Source: Boesenbergia rotunda (taxonomy: Eukaryota; Streptophyta; Magnoliopsida; Zingiberales; Zingiberaceae). From it: a stretch of DNA of 64,000 nt. A model generated the notes under the pieces. The model saw only the letters and a list, made by a program, of their open reading frames with translations. It searched no databases and was not told where the DNA came from. The stretch is from positions 539,532 to 603,531 of the forward strand of contig JAGFNQ010002304.1 of the NCBI GenBank assembly GCA_024364735.1. Direction: 5' to 3'. A program made the position numbers and the translations under genes. This document shows, piece after piece, positions 24,320 through 35,829 of the stretch (positions are counted from its first letter, which is position 1; each line of letters begins with the position of its first letter).

Positions 24320-24887
24320 CTCGATCGGCATTCCAGACTCTTACTTCTTAGCAAGTTATAAGTGTGCTTGCTCACAACTCAATAGCCTGCTCAGCACGCC
24401 ATCGTAGAAGATCGGGCGTGGCTTCCCACGATCCAATATGGTCTCCCGATCGACATTCCAGACTCTTGCTTCTCAGCAAGTATAAGTGTGCTTGCTCACA
24501 TGACACAACCGCCTGCTCGGCATGCCATCATAGTAGATCAAAGATGGATTCCCACGATCCAATATGGTCACCGGATCAACATTCCAGACTCTTACTTCTC
24601 AGCAAGTTTTAAGTATACTTGCTCATATGACTCAGTCACCTGCTCGGCACGCCATCGCGGCAAATCAGATGTGGCTTCCCATAATCCAATACGGTCTCTC
24701 GATCGGCATTCCAGACTCTTACTTCTCAGCAAGTTATAAGTGTGCTTGCTCACATGACTCAGCCGCCTACTCGGCATGCCATCACGGAAGATAAAATGGG
24801 GCTTATCACAATCCAATATAATCTTCCGATCGACATTCCAGACACTTGCTTCTCAGCAAGGTATAAGTGTGCTTGCTCACACGACTC
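24320..24887 (-). repeat. 126-bp satellite, about 4.5 units, inverted
   Basis: Same satellite as 11,290-11,813 but on the other strand. CTTCT(C/T)AGCAAG landmarks lie at 24,344, 24,469, 24,595, 24,722 and 24,849, giving periods of 125-127 bp. The block directly follows the gypsy integrase and is terminated by the LTR start at 24,888. Several spurious frames span it because the period is often a multiple of three. Confidence 0.9.
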
Positions 24888-25730
24888 TGTAAGTACCTGG
24901 CTTGGTTTTGATGTGATTAACCAAGTCAAGTTAGGTCCTGTGTATTTTTTATCCTTGTGTCTATGTACAGGAGCTTATGAGCACAAAAATTCAAACAGAA
25001 GACACAGCAGACGAGAAGGATGGCACGGAAAGAGAGTTGACGGGTTCGGTGCATTCAAGAGATGCAATGACTGCAGAAGAGAACATTAGTGGATGAGTAG
25101 GGCGTGTGCAATGTCTGAGGGACGAGAAGTCGGGGAGGAAGTTCGTTCGAGGAGAAGGAGTCAGATTTGGGTGAGTCTAACTTCTAACTCTGGTTGATTG
25201 AAAATCACCCAAGCGGACGAAAATGGAGAAAAATCAATATGGATGTTGACTTTGACCAAATGGTCAACCGAGGCACCTCAGGCACCCCAGTTCATTCGGA
25301 TCAGTTCTATACTAAAACAGAATTGAGGAGGCTCAGTTAGAACCCAAGGCATTACGTGGCAGGGTAAGTTTAGCATTGTTACTTTTCTACGCGATGACTC
25401 CGGAGCAAGCTTTCGCCTCCACCGACCTCCCTCCTCTTTAGCACGATGGTCGGCAGAGTCTACTTGAAGTGTGTCGACCTCTTCGCCAACCTCAACGTGC
25501 TGCTCTGGTGGCGGAACAAGGAGTTAAAACCTCCTCTGTCTCGTTGTCGTCGTCTCCTCCGCCTTCTTCACCAATCGCACTGCCAGCGTCGTCCTCACCG
25601 CCTTCATCTTCAAGCTTGCCCGCCGCAACAACCTCCGACCATGGCTAGTCCTCCTCGCTCTTGCGTCCAGGTAGGGGCGTAGGCTACACACCCAAGTGGG
25701 GATGAGGGGTGCGATAACCCTAAATTTTTA
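24888..25730 (+). mobile_element. SIRE-like LTR, 3' end not found
   Basis: Starts TGTAAGTACCTGGCTTGG right after GACTC of a satellite unit and matches the minus-strand LTR 11,814-14,799 over several hundred bases. I cannot find the CCAACA end with a matching GACTC, so the LTR is truncated or rearranged. A GC-rich stretch at 25,380-25,680 encodes short pieces in different frames (for example FFTNRTASVVLTAFIFKL, and NVLLWWRNK in another frame) that could be a captured gene fragment. The resemblance of the latter to reticulon proteins is too weak to name. Confidence 0.6.
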
Positions 25731-27799
25731 TTTAAAAATTAATACCATAATTCGCCGCCACTTGATTAGTTGTTTCACCACCATCGAAAAATTAAAATTA
25801 TTCACATATTTAAAAAACTCTCGACCTAAATTATCTATTGATACTACTTTTACAATTAAGTATTAAAATTGGTCACATATTTCAAAAGCTGTCGACCTAA
25901 ACTATCTATTGGTACTACTTTTACAATAAAATATACCGAATTGGAAGGTTAAGTATTTAATTTTAAAAATACAATATTTAATAATAAATAGATAACTTAA
26001 ATAGTAGAACATGAAGTGAGAGAGCTAAGTTAAAGTTGGATTGGGTTCAAACTAAATCGTGGAGGAGAGACCTCTTTATATAGGTGACACCCTTTGGCAA
26101 GTCTCCACCGTCAGGGCGTCACGACGGTCATAAGACAACTATAATAGTAGTAGATTTCCTACAAATAGTCTAATAAAAAGAGATAGACCAATGGTTTACT
26201 GAGCAAGTTAGTGATTGGACCAATGGTCCATTAAGCAAGTCAATGATTGAGCCAATGGTCTACTGAGTAGGTCAGTGATTATGATGACAGGATAAGATTT
26301 ATCTGGGTCTTATCAGGGATTGACCTAGATTTGTGCATAATAGGGTTGATAGGCTTGTTTGAATGTGCACGCGGAGGCCCAATGAGAAAGCCCAACCCAA
26401 TTATAATGAAGCCTAATTAGGGTCAATGACGGGGCCTCCTTATAGCCCAATGGACCATGTGAGATTTGTCTTTGAGCTAGTCAAAACAACGGACTAGTTC
26501 AAGGGCAGCAAGATGATGGTCGATCGGCCATAGCCATTCTGTTGGTTGATCGGTCGTACACTGGGAGCTAGTTGACCGATCGACTATCATCTTATTAATT
26601 GATGGTTGACTGCTTAGTCTAGGTAATTTGGCCGAGGTGGTAAAATGTATTGGATTCCCTCTTTCCTGCAGTGTGGCCAGTGTTGCAGGTACTATACAAT
26701 CATAAGTATGAAACTAAGGTCCACTGATCGGCTGGTATTTGAGTTTGAGATACTCGGTCGAACGCTAGCTATGTGATTTCAACCTGACATCCTCCCTTAA
26801 GAGTAACACCGACCTTCTTCAGGTCAATTTCCTATCCCTTAGGATGTGTACATTATAAAATAGATCCAGACGCAAGTCTGACTGAGAGACATCCACTCAG
26901 ACGACCAAGCCGGCCCGGGTTGTCTGCTCGGGCGTACTAGTCTGTCTCATAGCTTTGTGAATGCATCCTTAATCTTTATTGTCCCGTGTTGTCTAGTTAA
27001 TCTACGTCAATTGTTAGACCTTGACTTGCCCACCGTGGACCAGGCACCTCATATGCCCCCATATCAATGTCAAACGTTCAAAAATAAGGAAAACATAATT
27101 TTCTGTTTGATTTGGTTAACAAGAGAGCGGGTACATGGTGGTCTATAGATGGAAAAGGGCAGCAAGATATATTGTTGCTGCTGGAAAAAGAGGAAGGAGT
27201 TGTCACTACTGTTGTTGGCTGGGCGGGGAGAAAAAGAAAGCCGGGGTTGCTAAAAGCAAGGGTTGGAGCTTGTTGGAGGAGAAGGAAAGAGGATTGCTAG
27301 TGGTTGGAAAAGAGGGCAACAAAATCCTGCTTTTGTTGCTGGAAGAGGGCAGCAACTAGGGCTGCTTTTCTCCTCTTCGTTGGTGGTCTCAGGTTGCTCT
27401 GACAAGCTCCAGCGACTGCTTCCGAGTTGCAAGGACAGAAGGGAAGGGAAAAATAATAACAAAGGTTGCTCTGTTGGCTGTTGGTTGGAAAAGGGCAGCA
27501 ATTTGGACTGCTGTTGTTGGAACTGTTGGAGAAGAAGAAAGGCACCAAAGATGCTGATGTTGATCTTTAATGTAGAAGAGGAAGAAGGAGAAGAGGGAGA
27601 GGTTTGCTGCGAAACAACAACTACTACTACTCAGATATTTTGATACGGCTAAAGATACAACCTTTTGGGGTACACTGAAAAGAGAAGATACGTGCAACAA
27701 AACCAATGAGACTTACTAAACTAAATGATGATCATTTTGATGATTACAAAACAATAAGCAACAGTTCAATAATACAGCGAAGACACTCAAAAGACATCA
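25731..27799. other. LTR debris and low-complexity DNA, no gene
   Basis: 25,731-26,050 is AT-rich. At 26,061-26,105 is GGAGAGACCTCTTTATATAGGTGACACC, the reverse complement of the promoter-like text at 17,715-17,752. From 26,280 to about 27,080 the text resembles a Ty3-type LTR with GGAGGCCCAATGA. From 27,110 to 27,700 repeats of GGGCAGCAA and TTGTTGCTGG give overlapping open frames on both strands with biased composition. None looks like a protein family, and I call no gene. Confidence 0.4.
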
Positions 27800-28284
27800 A
27801 TATACTAGAAAAGCGGTGCTTAGCGGCGATTTTTTAGCGGCGGTTTGATAAATCGCCACTATATTATGTATTTTCCTGCGGTTTACAATAACCGTCGCAA
27901 ATTAAATTATTTAGCGGCGGGTAATTTTTGAATCGCGGCGGTTTAATGATTCGCGGCGATTTCAATTTTTCTTAACCGCTGCTAATTGAAAAAAAATGAA
28001 AAATTTGAATTAAAAGTTCAGATTTAAATCCCATCCCATAACTAAATGGACGGTCAGATCTTCTCATCTGTTAATCACATCAATGAACGGCTCAGATCCC
28101 CTTCCTCACTTAAATCCAAAGGTCAAGATCAATCTTTTTCATCAATTAAATCAGACGGCTCTGATCAAAAGTAAACCGATCCAACACACGCACGCAGCAG
28201 CAGCAACCCTTACTTCGATCTCCTCTCCTCTCCTAACCCACGCACGCAGCAGCAACCCTATTCTCTCCCAACGCCGCACACAAC

Positions 28285-28495
28285 TCTCTCCAGCTGCTCG
28301 AACGCGATCAGGTTCTGCAGGATGGTGTTCGACACGTTGTAGGCTCGGATCCGGGGGATCTCCAGCCTCCTGTTGGCGAAGGTGACGTCGAGGAAGCTGT
28401 CGGTGTCCATCTTCCTGACGATCTGCACGCCGGCGTTCTTGAGCTCGCGGGCACAGAGGACCGTGGCTGGGGTAAGCGGCGTGAAGAAGGGCTCG
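28285..28495 (-). pseudogene. Captured DUF247 gene fragment
   Basis: On the minus strand, a GC-rich open stretch of about 70 codons reads like the middle of plant DUF247 proteins (UPF0481 family). Visible landmarks are ATVLCARELKNAGVQIVRK, then DSFLDVTFANRRLEIPRI and TILQNLIAFEQLE, the hallmarks being LxxAGV, FLDVxFxxxxLEIP and NLIAFEQ. DUF247 proteins are of unknown or varied function, some in grass self-incompatibility. The fragment has neither ends nor the C-terminal membrane anchor. It lies upstream of the transposase, antisense to it, and its GC content stands out from the element. I infer capture of an exon by the CACTA element. Confidence 0.75.
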
Positions 28496-29435
28496 CACTA
28501 AGTTGTGTTAGTTGAACTCATCTTTACTCAGTCTCATACTTGTGTGACTTCTCTTTCCTCTCTTTCATTCACGTCCGAGTAACATAGGTCCTTAGCTTGC
28601 AGAGTTCATCCAATTAGAGGGGATTATCTGTGACAGCAAGGCCACTATTGAGCCTTACATTGTAAGGTTGATTCTTGTCAAAGATTTATACATCTAACTT
28701 TGACACAGGATATTTAGTCTTCAATGGTGGAAATTATGACAATCCAATTTAGTCGCTTGTTTGATCTTACAAGCTCATTAAAGGATGGTATAAGTCTAAA
28801 TTCGATTAACATGGGGTTCGGTTATTTTTCTAGTGGTTTAGGTCAATCAAATTAATAAAGCCAAGTTACTCATTTGAGCATAATATGCCATTGCTAGTGC
28901 GTGTCACTTTTATTGCTTATTGAGCTGCAGGGTGATGTGTTACAAGCAGTTTGTCCATTTTACAGACATCAAAGAGCTTTATGTCATCTCTGTTGCTTCA
29001 CTTTCTTATACATAACATAGAAACATCAAAGAGTATTTCACCAATTTAGAAAATTTCAAGTATTGATTTCACCAATTTAAATCAGTTGCTTTATTGAGTA
29101 TTTGTTTGAATAATTTCACCAATTATTCAGAGATACAATTTACAATTTATACAAATTTTCAACCTTGTGTAGGTGGTTAGAGCACTCATACTCAGTATTT
29201 CGGTGAGATTGCTATTTTAATCTTAGTAGTTGGGTAGCTTTGAGTTTATAGATAAAAAACTCCATAATTGGTAGATTTTCTGATTGAGTTCATATGGTCG
29301 TGGTTTTTTATGCGTTATGTGTTGTTTGTGAAATGTCTTTCATACACTTTCAAGTTCTTATATGTCTTAGTTAGTTTCTATTTGAGCCCCCACTTTAGTG
29401 TGCTTTTAATTTAATTATCTACTATTGAATTAGAT

Positions 29436-32095
29436 ATGGACAAAACTTGGATTTTGAAGTCGCGAGATACTCCTGAATATATGGATGGATTATTGAAATT
29501 TTTGGACTTTGCATTTGCTAATGCATCATCCGATAATAGGATAAAGTGTCCTTGTTCTCGTTGTGGATTTAGACTATTTCAGACTAGAGAAGAGGTGTAT
29601 GATCATTTGTTGTTAAGACCCTTTCCATCGGGTTATACAGTTTGGCTATTACATGGTGAGAGAGGTGAAGGAGAGACTTCTAGTTATAGGCATGATGCAC
29701 AACATACTAAATCTTCTGAAGATCCAATGCGTGACATGATACAAGATGCTTTCATATTCCCTAGACCACATGTCAGTGAAGATTCCACAATGTATGATCC
29801 GATAAATGAAGGTGAAGGAAGAATGTCGCATCTACAGGAGGGTCCGAGTGGTAAAGCTAAAGAGTTTTATGATTTGCTTAAAGATGGGGAACAAGAATTA
29901 TATGAAGGATGCTCAAAATACTCAAAGCTATCTTTTTTAGTAAAGTTGTATCACATCAAGTGCATTTGTGAGATGAGTGACAAGGCCTTGTCAATGATAA
30001 TAGAGTTGTTGCATGATGCCTTCGAGCATGCAAAGATCCCAGAATCATTATACGAGGCCAAAAAAACTATAAAAAACTTGGCCTTAATTATAAGAAGATA
30101 AATGCATGTCCAAATGATTGCATGCTATATTGGGGACCTGATAAAAGTTTGAATGACTGCAAGCGATGTGGCACATCTAGGTGGAAAAATTCTTCTACTG
30201 GACATCAACTTGATATTACTAAAAAGAAAAAAATAACAACCAGCAAAGTTTCTTCGTTATTTTCCTCTAATTCCTCGGTTGCAAAGATTGATCATGTGTA
30301 GTAAGACATCTGATGATATGAAATGGCATGCTGTGGACAGTAATAAGGATGGCTTCTTAAGGCATCCGAGAGATGCTGAGGCATGGAAAAGATTTGTCTC
30401 TAAATTTGTTGAATTTGCTTCAGATGCATGTAATGTTCGCCTAGCCTTAGCTAGTGATGGGTTTAATCCTTTTGGAAATATGAGCACTAATTATAGCATT
30501 TGGCCTTTGATTCTCATTCCATACAATACACCTCCTTGGACATGCATGAAACAAACTAACTTCATTCTCTCGATGATCATTCCAGATAAGAAAATGCCAG
30601 AGAATGACATAGACATTTACTTGCAACCTTTAGTTGATGAGTTGAAAGTGTTGTGGGATGGTGTTGAAACATTTGATGCTTCATTGAATGAAAGCATTAA
30701 AATACGTGCAGCATTAATGTGAACAATTAGTGATTTTCCTGGTTTAGGGACATTGTCTGGGTGGAACACATATGGTAAGCTAGCTTGTCCTACATGCAAT
30801 ATTGATACTGAACCTTGCCAACTTTATCATAGTAGAAAATGGTGTTTTATGGGTCATCGTCGTTTCCTACATGCTGATCACAAATTTAGATTAGATAAGG
30901 TTCGATTTGATGGTAAAATTGATAAAAGAAATCCACCTGTTAAATTATCTGGCTCAGCTATTTTTAGTCAGGTTGAGAATATCCAAGTTTCATTTGGGAA
31001 GACACCGGAGGTGAAAGGGAAAAAAGGGTGTGGGCAGTGAAATGCCAATGAAGATGAATCACATTGGAGAAAAAAGAGTATATTCTTTGAACTTCCATAT
31101 TGGGAGTTTAATGCATCGCGTCATAATCTTGATGTAATGCACATTGAGAAAAATGTGTGTAATAATATTTTGTACACTTTGCTCAATGAAAGTGGAAAGA
31201 CAAAAGATCATCTTAATGCCCGAAAAGACCTACAATCTATGGGCATAAGATCTGGTCTTTGGCCAGATGAGAATGGGAAATATCCTTCTGTTATTTTTAC
31301 TATGTCAAATAAACAAAAGGATATGTTTCTTAAGACCTTGAAGAATGTGGTTGTTCCAGATGGTTACTCAAGCAAAATTTCAAGGTGTGTTGATTTGAAA
31401 CAGCGTAAGTTGTTTGAGTTGAAAAGTCATGATTATCATATTCTAATGGAACAACTGTTACCAATTGCTTTGGCACAGTGCATTATCGATGGATGTATCC
31501 AATAGAAAGGTAAACTTAACGTGGCAAATTTCTTTTGTTCACTTTCTTTAAATAAGTAGTATATTGTTTTAGCTGAATCCATAAACTTTTTAATGTTAAG
31601 GTAGTCTTATGTGAGTAATAAGGCACAACCAGAAGGCTCTATTGTTCAAGGTTACTTGGCTGAAGAAATTCTTACCTTTTGTTCAAGATATTTGGATGAC
31701 ACGGAGTCAAGAATCAATCGACCAAGGTGTGTTAATGATCAACCTGATGGTCTGAACACCATGACAGCGATACTATGTTCCCAAAAGTTGGCAGATCGGT
31801 TGGGGTTTCTCATATTTTATATTAACACCAATAGAGAAGTTGCAAGCACATCGTCACGTGTTGGTCAACTGTGTAGCAGTAGACCCTTTTCTTGAGTAAG
31901 TAATAGATAAAGTTTTACACAAACCTTGTTGCAATTCAATTGTCTTAGTATTTTACATTAGTTTATTCTTACTTATAGGGAATTTAGGACAATAACAAAG
32001 AGGATGTTAAGGCATCGGACACGGTTGCAATCAGAGATAGATAAAGTTGTACACAAGGAATTTCCTAGCTGGTTTCAGAAGTACGTGAGTTGAAG
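29436..32095 (+). pseudogene. CACTA transposase (TNP2 type), broken
   Basis: The first part (29,436-30,075) starts MDKTWI and has the cysteine-rich CPCSRCGF of the transposase-associated domain. A one-base frameshift near 30,075 separates it from INACPNDCMLYW and CKRCGTSRWK. Then the transposase_21 core follows: WHAVDSNKDG, LASDGFNPFGNM, WPLILIPYN, CPTCNIDT (30,279-31,040), with a stop at 30,720-30,722 where the family has tryptophan (TGG to TGA) before TISDFPG. A stop at 31,038 is followed by ELPYWEF and DVMHIEKNV (31,085-31,505). The C-terminal region is reduced to scraps (31,611-31,760; 31,980-32,090). The enzyme would cut and insert the element; here it cannot be made whole. Confidence 0.9.
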
Positions 32096-33353
32096 TTATG
32101 CTATATTTTTTTTATTTAATTTTAGAGGTTTAACTAATAGTTAATACTATGTGTGATAATTCTTGATGCTAGATCTCCAATGAAGGTGCTAGACATCCAG
32201 ATGAATTAAGGTGGCTTGCACTTGGACCACTTGATCAAGCCAAACGATTTAGTGCCTACAATGTGAATGGATTTAAATTTAGAACTCCTTCTCGAGAGCA
32301 TGGGTTGAAAAGTCAAAATAGTGGAGTATTATTGTTTCTATGGTTTTCCTCTTGTTTAGCCTTGTAACATTCTGATATATTATTGTTTCTATGGTTTTCC
32401 TCTTGTTTCTATGCATTATTGTTTCTAAAATGATTAATTTTGAAGAGATATAACTTGGTTTTCATAATTTATTCAGGTTAAATTTTTACTGATGTGGTTG
32501 GAAGCCTATGCTACTCAAGTACTTTGGAAGCATTATATAGACTAGAAGTTGAAGTTTGAACTGCTACTGCTATGTTATATATTTTTGTTGAGTGGTGTAC
32601 CTCCATTTTGGTTTAGATTTCACTTCAGACATTTTTTTTGTTATTATTTTTTGTTTGAGCATTTACTTTTGTAGACATTTGAATGTATTTAACTACTAGT
32701 CAATATTATGTTATTACATTTGATATACACATTAATTATTTGTCTAAAAGTTTAAGAATAGCTATGAAAATTTTCCTTTAAGATTACATAAATGTTTGAC
32801 TTGTTTGTCCTTCAATTAAAATATTGAAAAGAAAAACCAAAAAAATATTTTCGGTTGAATTTGTCATTTGTGGCGGTTTCAAAATCGCCAATAAATTTTT
32901 TTGCGGTGATGTTGCAGCAGTTTCAAAACTGTCAGTAATGTGATTTATGTCAGTTTCAAAACCACCGGTAAATTATTTAAGGGCGGCTATGGAACTGCTG
33001 GTAATTGGTATTTTGTGGCGGTTCAAACCACCCCTAAATCAAATTTTGCGGCGGTTTTAGTATTGAAAAAACTGCCGTAAAAAATTCATCAGCCTAAACC
33101 GTTTGAAGGTTTTATCAGCGGTTCAAACCGCTGCTATGGAACCGCCATAAAGTAACCGCCAAGAGAACCGCCGGAAAACATATTATGGCGGCGGTTATTC
33201 CAGCGGTTCAATTAAACCGCCGCTAAATGGTTTAAGGGCGCCGTTATCTGCAGCGGTTTTGTAAACCGCCGGTAAAACATTTACCGTCGTTGCTAAACCG
33301 CCGTAAATCTCAACAAAAACCACCGCAAAGTATCTTTTTTTTTGGTAGTGATA

Positions 33354-34124
33354 TCACAAACAAATAATTAGATAGCAGCAAAGAGAACCAATCCTTATTA
33401 GAAGAAACGATTTAAAATCCAAAGATTCACATGTATAGCTACCAGCAAATTAAGATTGTTTTGATCCAGGAATCATAATATAGTTTTAATATGAAAACCT
33501 AATGATAGGGATGAGTAATCGGGGAGGACATGTGGCACGGAAAAGCTATGTGACAGGACCAACCAAGCTAGAGACCCGAGGTCAACCCAGGGGCTCAAGC
33601 TGTCGAGACTATCTCGGGAGAAGCTAGAGACTCGAGGTCAGGCCAGGGGCTCGAGCTCCCGAGACTATCTCGGGCAAATGGAAGAAGACCCCTGAAGCTA
33701 GGCTTGAAGCTCGAGCTTCCGAGACTATCTCGGGGGAATGAGAAAGGTCTCCGACTCAGTTTGAAAGATAAGACTCCGAGACTAACTCGGGAGAGTTGAA
33801 CTCTAAGAGCAGCGTAGGGATAAGAGAACAAAGCTTCAAGTACCCTCCCCTCCTTCTAGAATAGGAAATTCAGCAGATAATTATTGCTTGTAACGCATGG
33901 TAATGATGACTTTAATAGTTACGGTGATCGTTACCAGTAACGCGGATATCATGGTGATCGGTCGGTGGAGGTCGGACAGAAGAGGAAGTGAAAACAGAAG
34001 GTAAAACAAAGAAGGTTAAAATGGAATAGGTGAACCTATTTATACTACAAGGGGACTCATGAGAACCGTCCGATGCGCGGTGTAAAAAAGGCGGGATTAG
34101 ATCCCGACAGTCGGTTTCCCGCCC
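33354..34124. repeat. Four palindromic CCGAGACTATCTCGG units in LTR-like DNA
   Basis: After the CACTA element, GAGACTATCTCGG occurs at 33,605, 33,661, 33,721 and, as GAGACTAACTCGG, at 33,778, spaced 56-60 bp. The best copy is CCCGAGACTATCTCGGG with arms CCCGAGA/TCTCGGG. Then a possible promoter (CTATTTATACTAC near 34,038) precedes the tandem duplication. A minus-strand frame through the units is an artefact of the repeat. Probably LTR material of an unclassified element. Confidence 0.6.
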
Positions 34125-35043
34125 TTACTGATACTTTGAGACGCTTGCCCTGACATCGCACGAGTCTGACAGGTGATGCCTTGTTGCCAGGGAGTTCCAG
34201 TCGGGGTTGGACACGTGGCAAGGGCGTTAAATGTGGATGTGACTAAGGATTCGACCCATAATGATTATGATCCGAGGGTCATAACGGACTCAGAAATCGA
34301 GGATGATCAGAAAGTTCGATCGGGCAGATAGCCTAGTCAGTCGGACTCGTCGCCTCCTTCGACTAGACTTGAAGGGGAGGCTTGTGATCCGGTCAGGGGT
34401 TAAGCCGGCATGGTCGGAGTTGGCCCGGATCGATTAAGAGCCCAGTCTGAAGGAGGCCCGGTTGAGCAAAGGCAGTCAGCCTCGTTGGGTGTCCACCTAG
34501 CTTGATGGATCAAAATTCGAGGTCGAGCGGATTTGGTTTGGTCAGTGATAGCCGGTCGGGTGTCCCCGGTCGGTAGATCCGGCCTTACCGATGCTTCGAG
34601 ACGCTCGCCCTGACATCGCACAAGTCTGACAGGTGATGCCTCGTTGCCAGGGAGTTCCAGTCGGGGTTGGACACGTGGCGAGGGCGTTAAATGTGGATGT
34701 GACTAAGGATTCGACCCATAATAATTAAGATCTGAGGGTCATAACGGGCTCAGAAATCGAGGATGATCAGAAAGTTCGATCGGGCGGATAGCCTAGTCAG
34801 TCAGACTCGTCGCCTCCTTCGACTAGACTTGAAGGGGAGGCTTGTGATTCAGTCAGGGGTTAAGCCGGCATGGTCGGAGTTGACCCGGATCGATTAAGAG
34901 CCCAGTCTGAAGGAGGCCCGGTCGAGCAAAGGCAATCAGCCTCATTGGGTGTCCACCTAGATTGATGGATCAAAATTCGAGGTCGAGCGGATTTGGTTTG
35001 GTCAGTGATAGCCGGTCGGGTGTCCCCGGTCGGTAGATCCGGC
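34125..35043. repeat. 460-bp tandem duplication
   Basis: Two direct copies with a period of 460 bp: ACGCTTGCCCTGACATCGCA at 34,141 and ACGCTCGCCCTGACATCGCA at 34,601, each running to GGTCGGTAGATCCGGCC. They differ by only a small number of substitutions, so the duplication is recent. The text (GACACGTGGC, TAAGCCGGCATGGTCGGAG) looks like LTR or untranslated retrotransposon DNA and encodes nothing recognisable. Confidence 0.85.
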
Positions 35044-35829
35044 CGGGATGGTTCTGGTCGGGCACCCCGGACCGGACGACTTAATCACCCTGTCAAATCA
35101 CTAACTCTCATTTTGAATGTCAAGACCTGTGTCCAACTGTCCGGGCGGGCATACCCGACCGGCATTTCGGACAGGTCCGGCCGGCCGGACAGATTGGCTG
35201 GTAACAGGAATAATTAAACCGTCTCAGGCCACCTGCTCATCCAAGAGCCGAGTGACGACCGAGTGACAGAGTCTCGCCAAGTGATCACTCCCGGTCGGCT
35301 AGCCAATCTGTGTGGAGTAGTCACTACGCCTAGTGAGATCAACCAAGATGACCCCACTGTCTAAGTGGTTTAATCATGATCATGCTTTTAAGATCCTCCA
35401 TATATTCACATTATAAGGAAAAGACATCTGCCATAATCATATTCTGGCAGAGTATCAGACATTAATGGGGATAGAAGTGACAACCTGGACAGACCTTCAC
35501 GTGGTTGTGCCAGAACCTCGGGAAGACTAAGGCTGCTAAAGGATCAGTATGTCAGCAGGTTAACTTTTAATAAGACAAGACAGCCTTGACAAGATAGGGG
35601 TCTCCTCCTCCCTTATATAAGGCCCCTTGGGTGCTTCAGAAAAGGGATTCTGCAGTCGAAATTTTCCTGTCCACCTCTTGTGCCCTCATTTTGGGTCCGA
35701 CTCCAACTCAACTTTGTCTCAGTTTGCCTTTGAGCCCGACCCCGACTCACACGCTGCCGCAACTCGTGCGTCTGACTGGGTCATCTTGGTCTGATCACAT
35801 CGTCTGAGTAAGAACCTTCTCCACTTGTC
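35044..35829 (+). promoter_or_regulatory. LTR-type promoter region
   Basis: CTCCCTTATATAAGGCCCC near 35,608-35,626 is a strong TATA-box context, followed by a GC-balanced leader rich in CCGACTCCAACTC motifs that has no gene behind it. This arrangement, with a preceding CACGTGGTTGTGCC stretch, is typical of plant LTR U3/R/U5 text. The ends of the LTR are not clear. It stops where an inverted-repeat element begins. Confidence 0.4.

Larger units (their letters stand above)
27803..33350 (+). mobile_element. CACTA (En/Spm) DNA transposon, target duplication ATA
   Basis: The right end reads TTTTTTTTTGGTAGTG, the reverse complement of CACTACCAAAAA. The left end TACTAGAAAAGCGG is the counterpart CACTAG with its first base changed. 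ATA precedes (27,800-27,802) and follows (33,351-33,353), matching the 3-bp duplication of this superfamily. Both subterminal regions (27,825-27,985; 32,870-33,330) are packed with GCGGCGGTTT/AAACCGCCGC motifs, the kind bound by the element's own regulatory protein. Inside are a broken TNP2-type transposase and a foreign gene fragment. The 5,548-bp copy is non-autonomous now. Confidence 0.9.

Noticed and set aside
25446..25682. 78-codon frame with LLWWRNK as a reticulon gene
   Set aside because: Only a few residues fit and the rest is in other frames without the reticulon hydrophobic segments. It is recorded only as a possible captured fragment.
27112..27706. Six overlapping frames of 60-126 codons
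   Set aside because: They sit on both strands of the same GGGCAGCAA/TTGTTGCTGG repeats with no recognisable domain.
28151..28498. 115-codon minus-strand frame over the DUF247 fragment
   Set aside because: It uses a different frame from the one giving the DUF247 landmarks and looks like an R/H/A-rich shadow.
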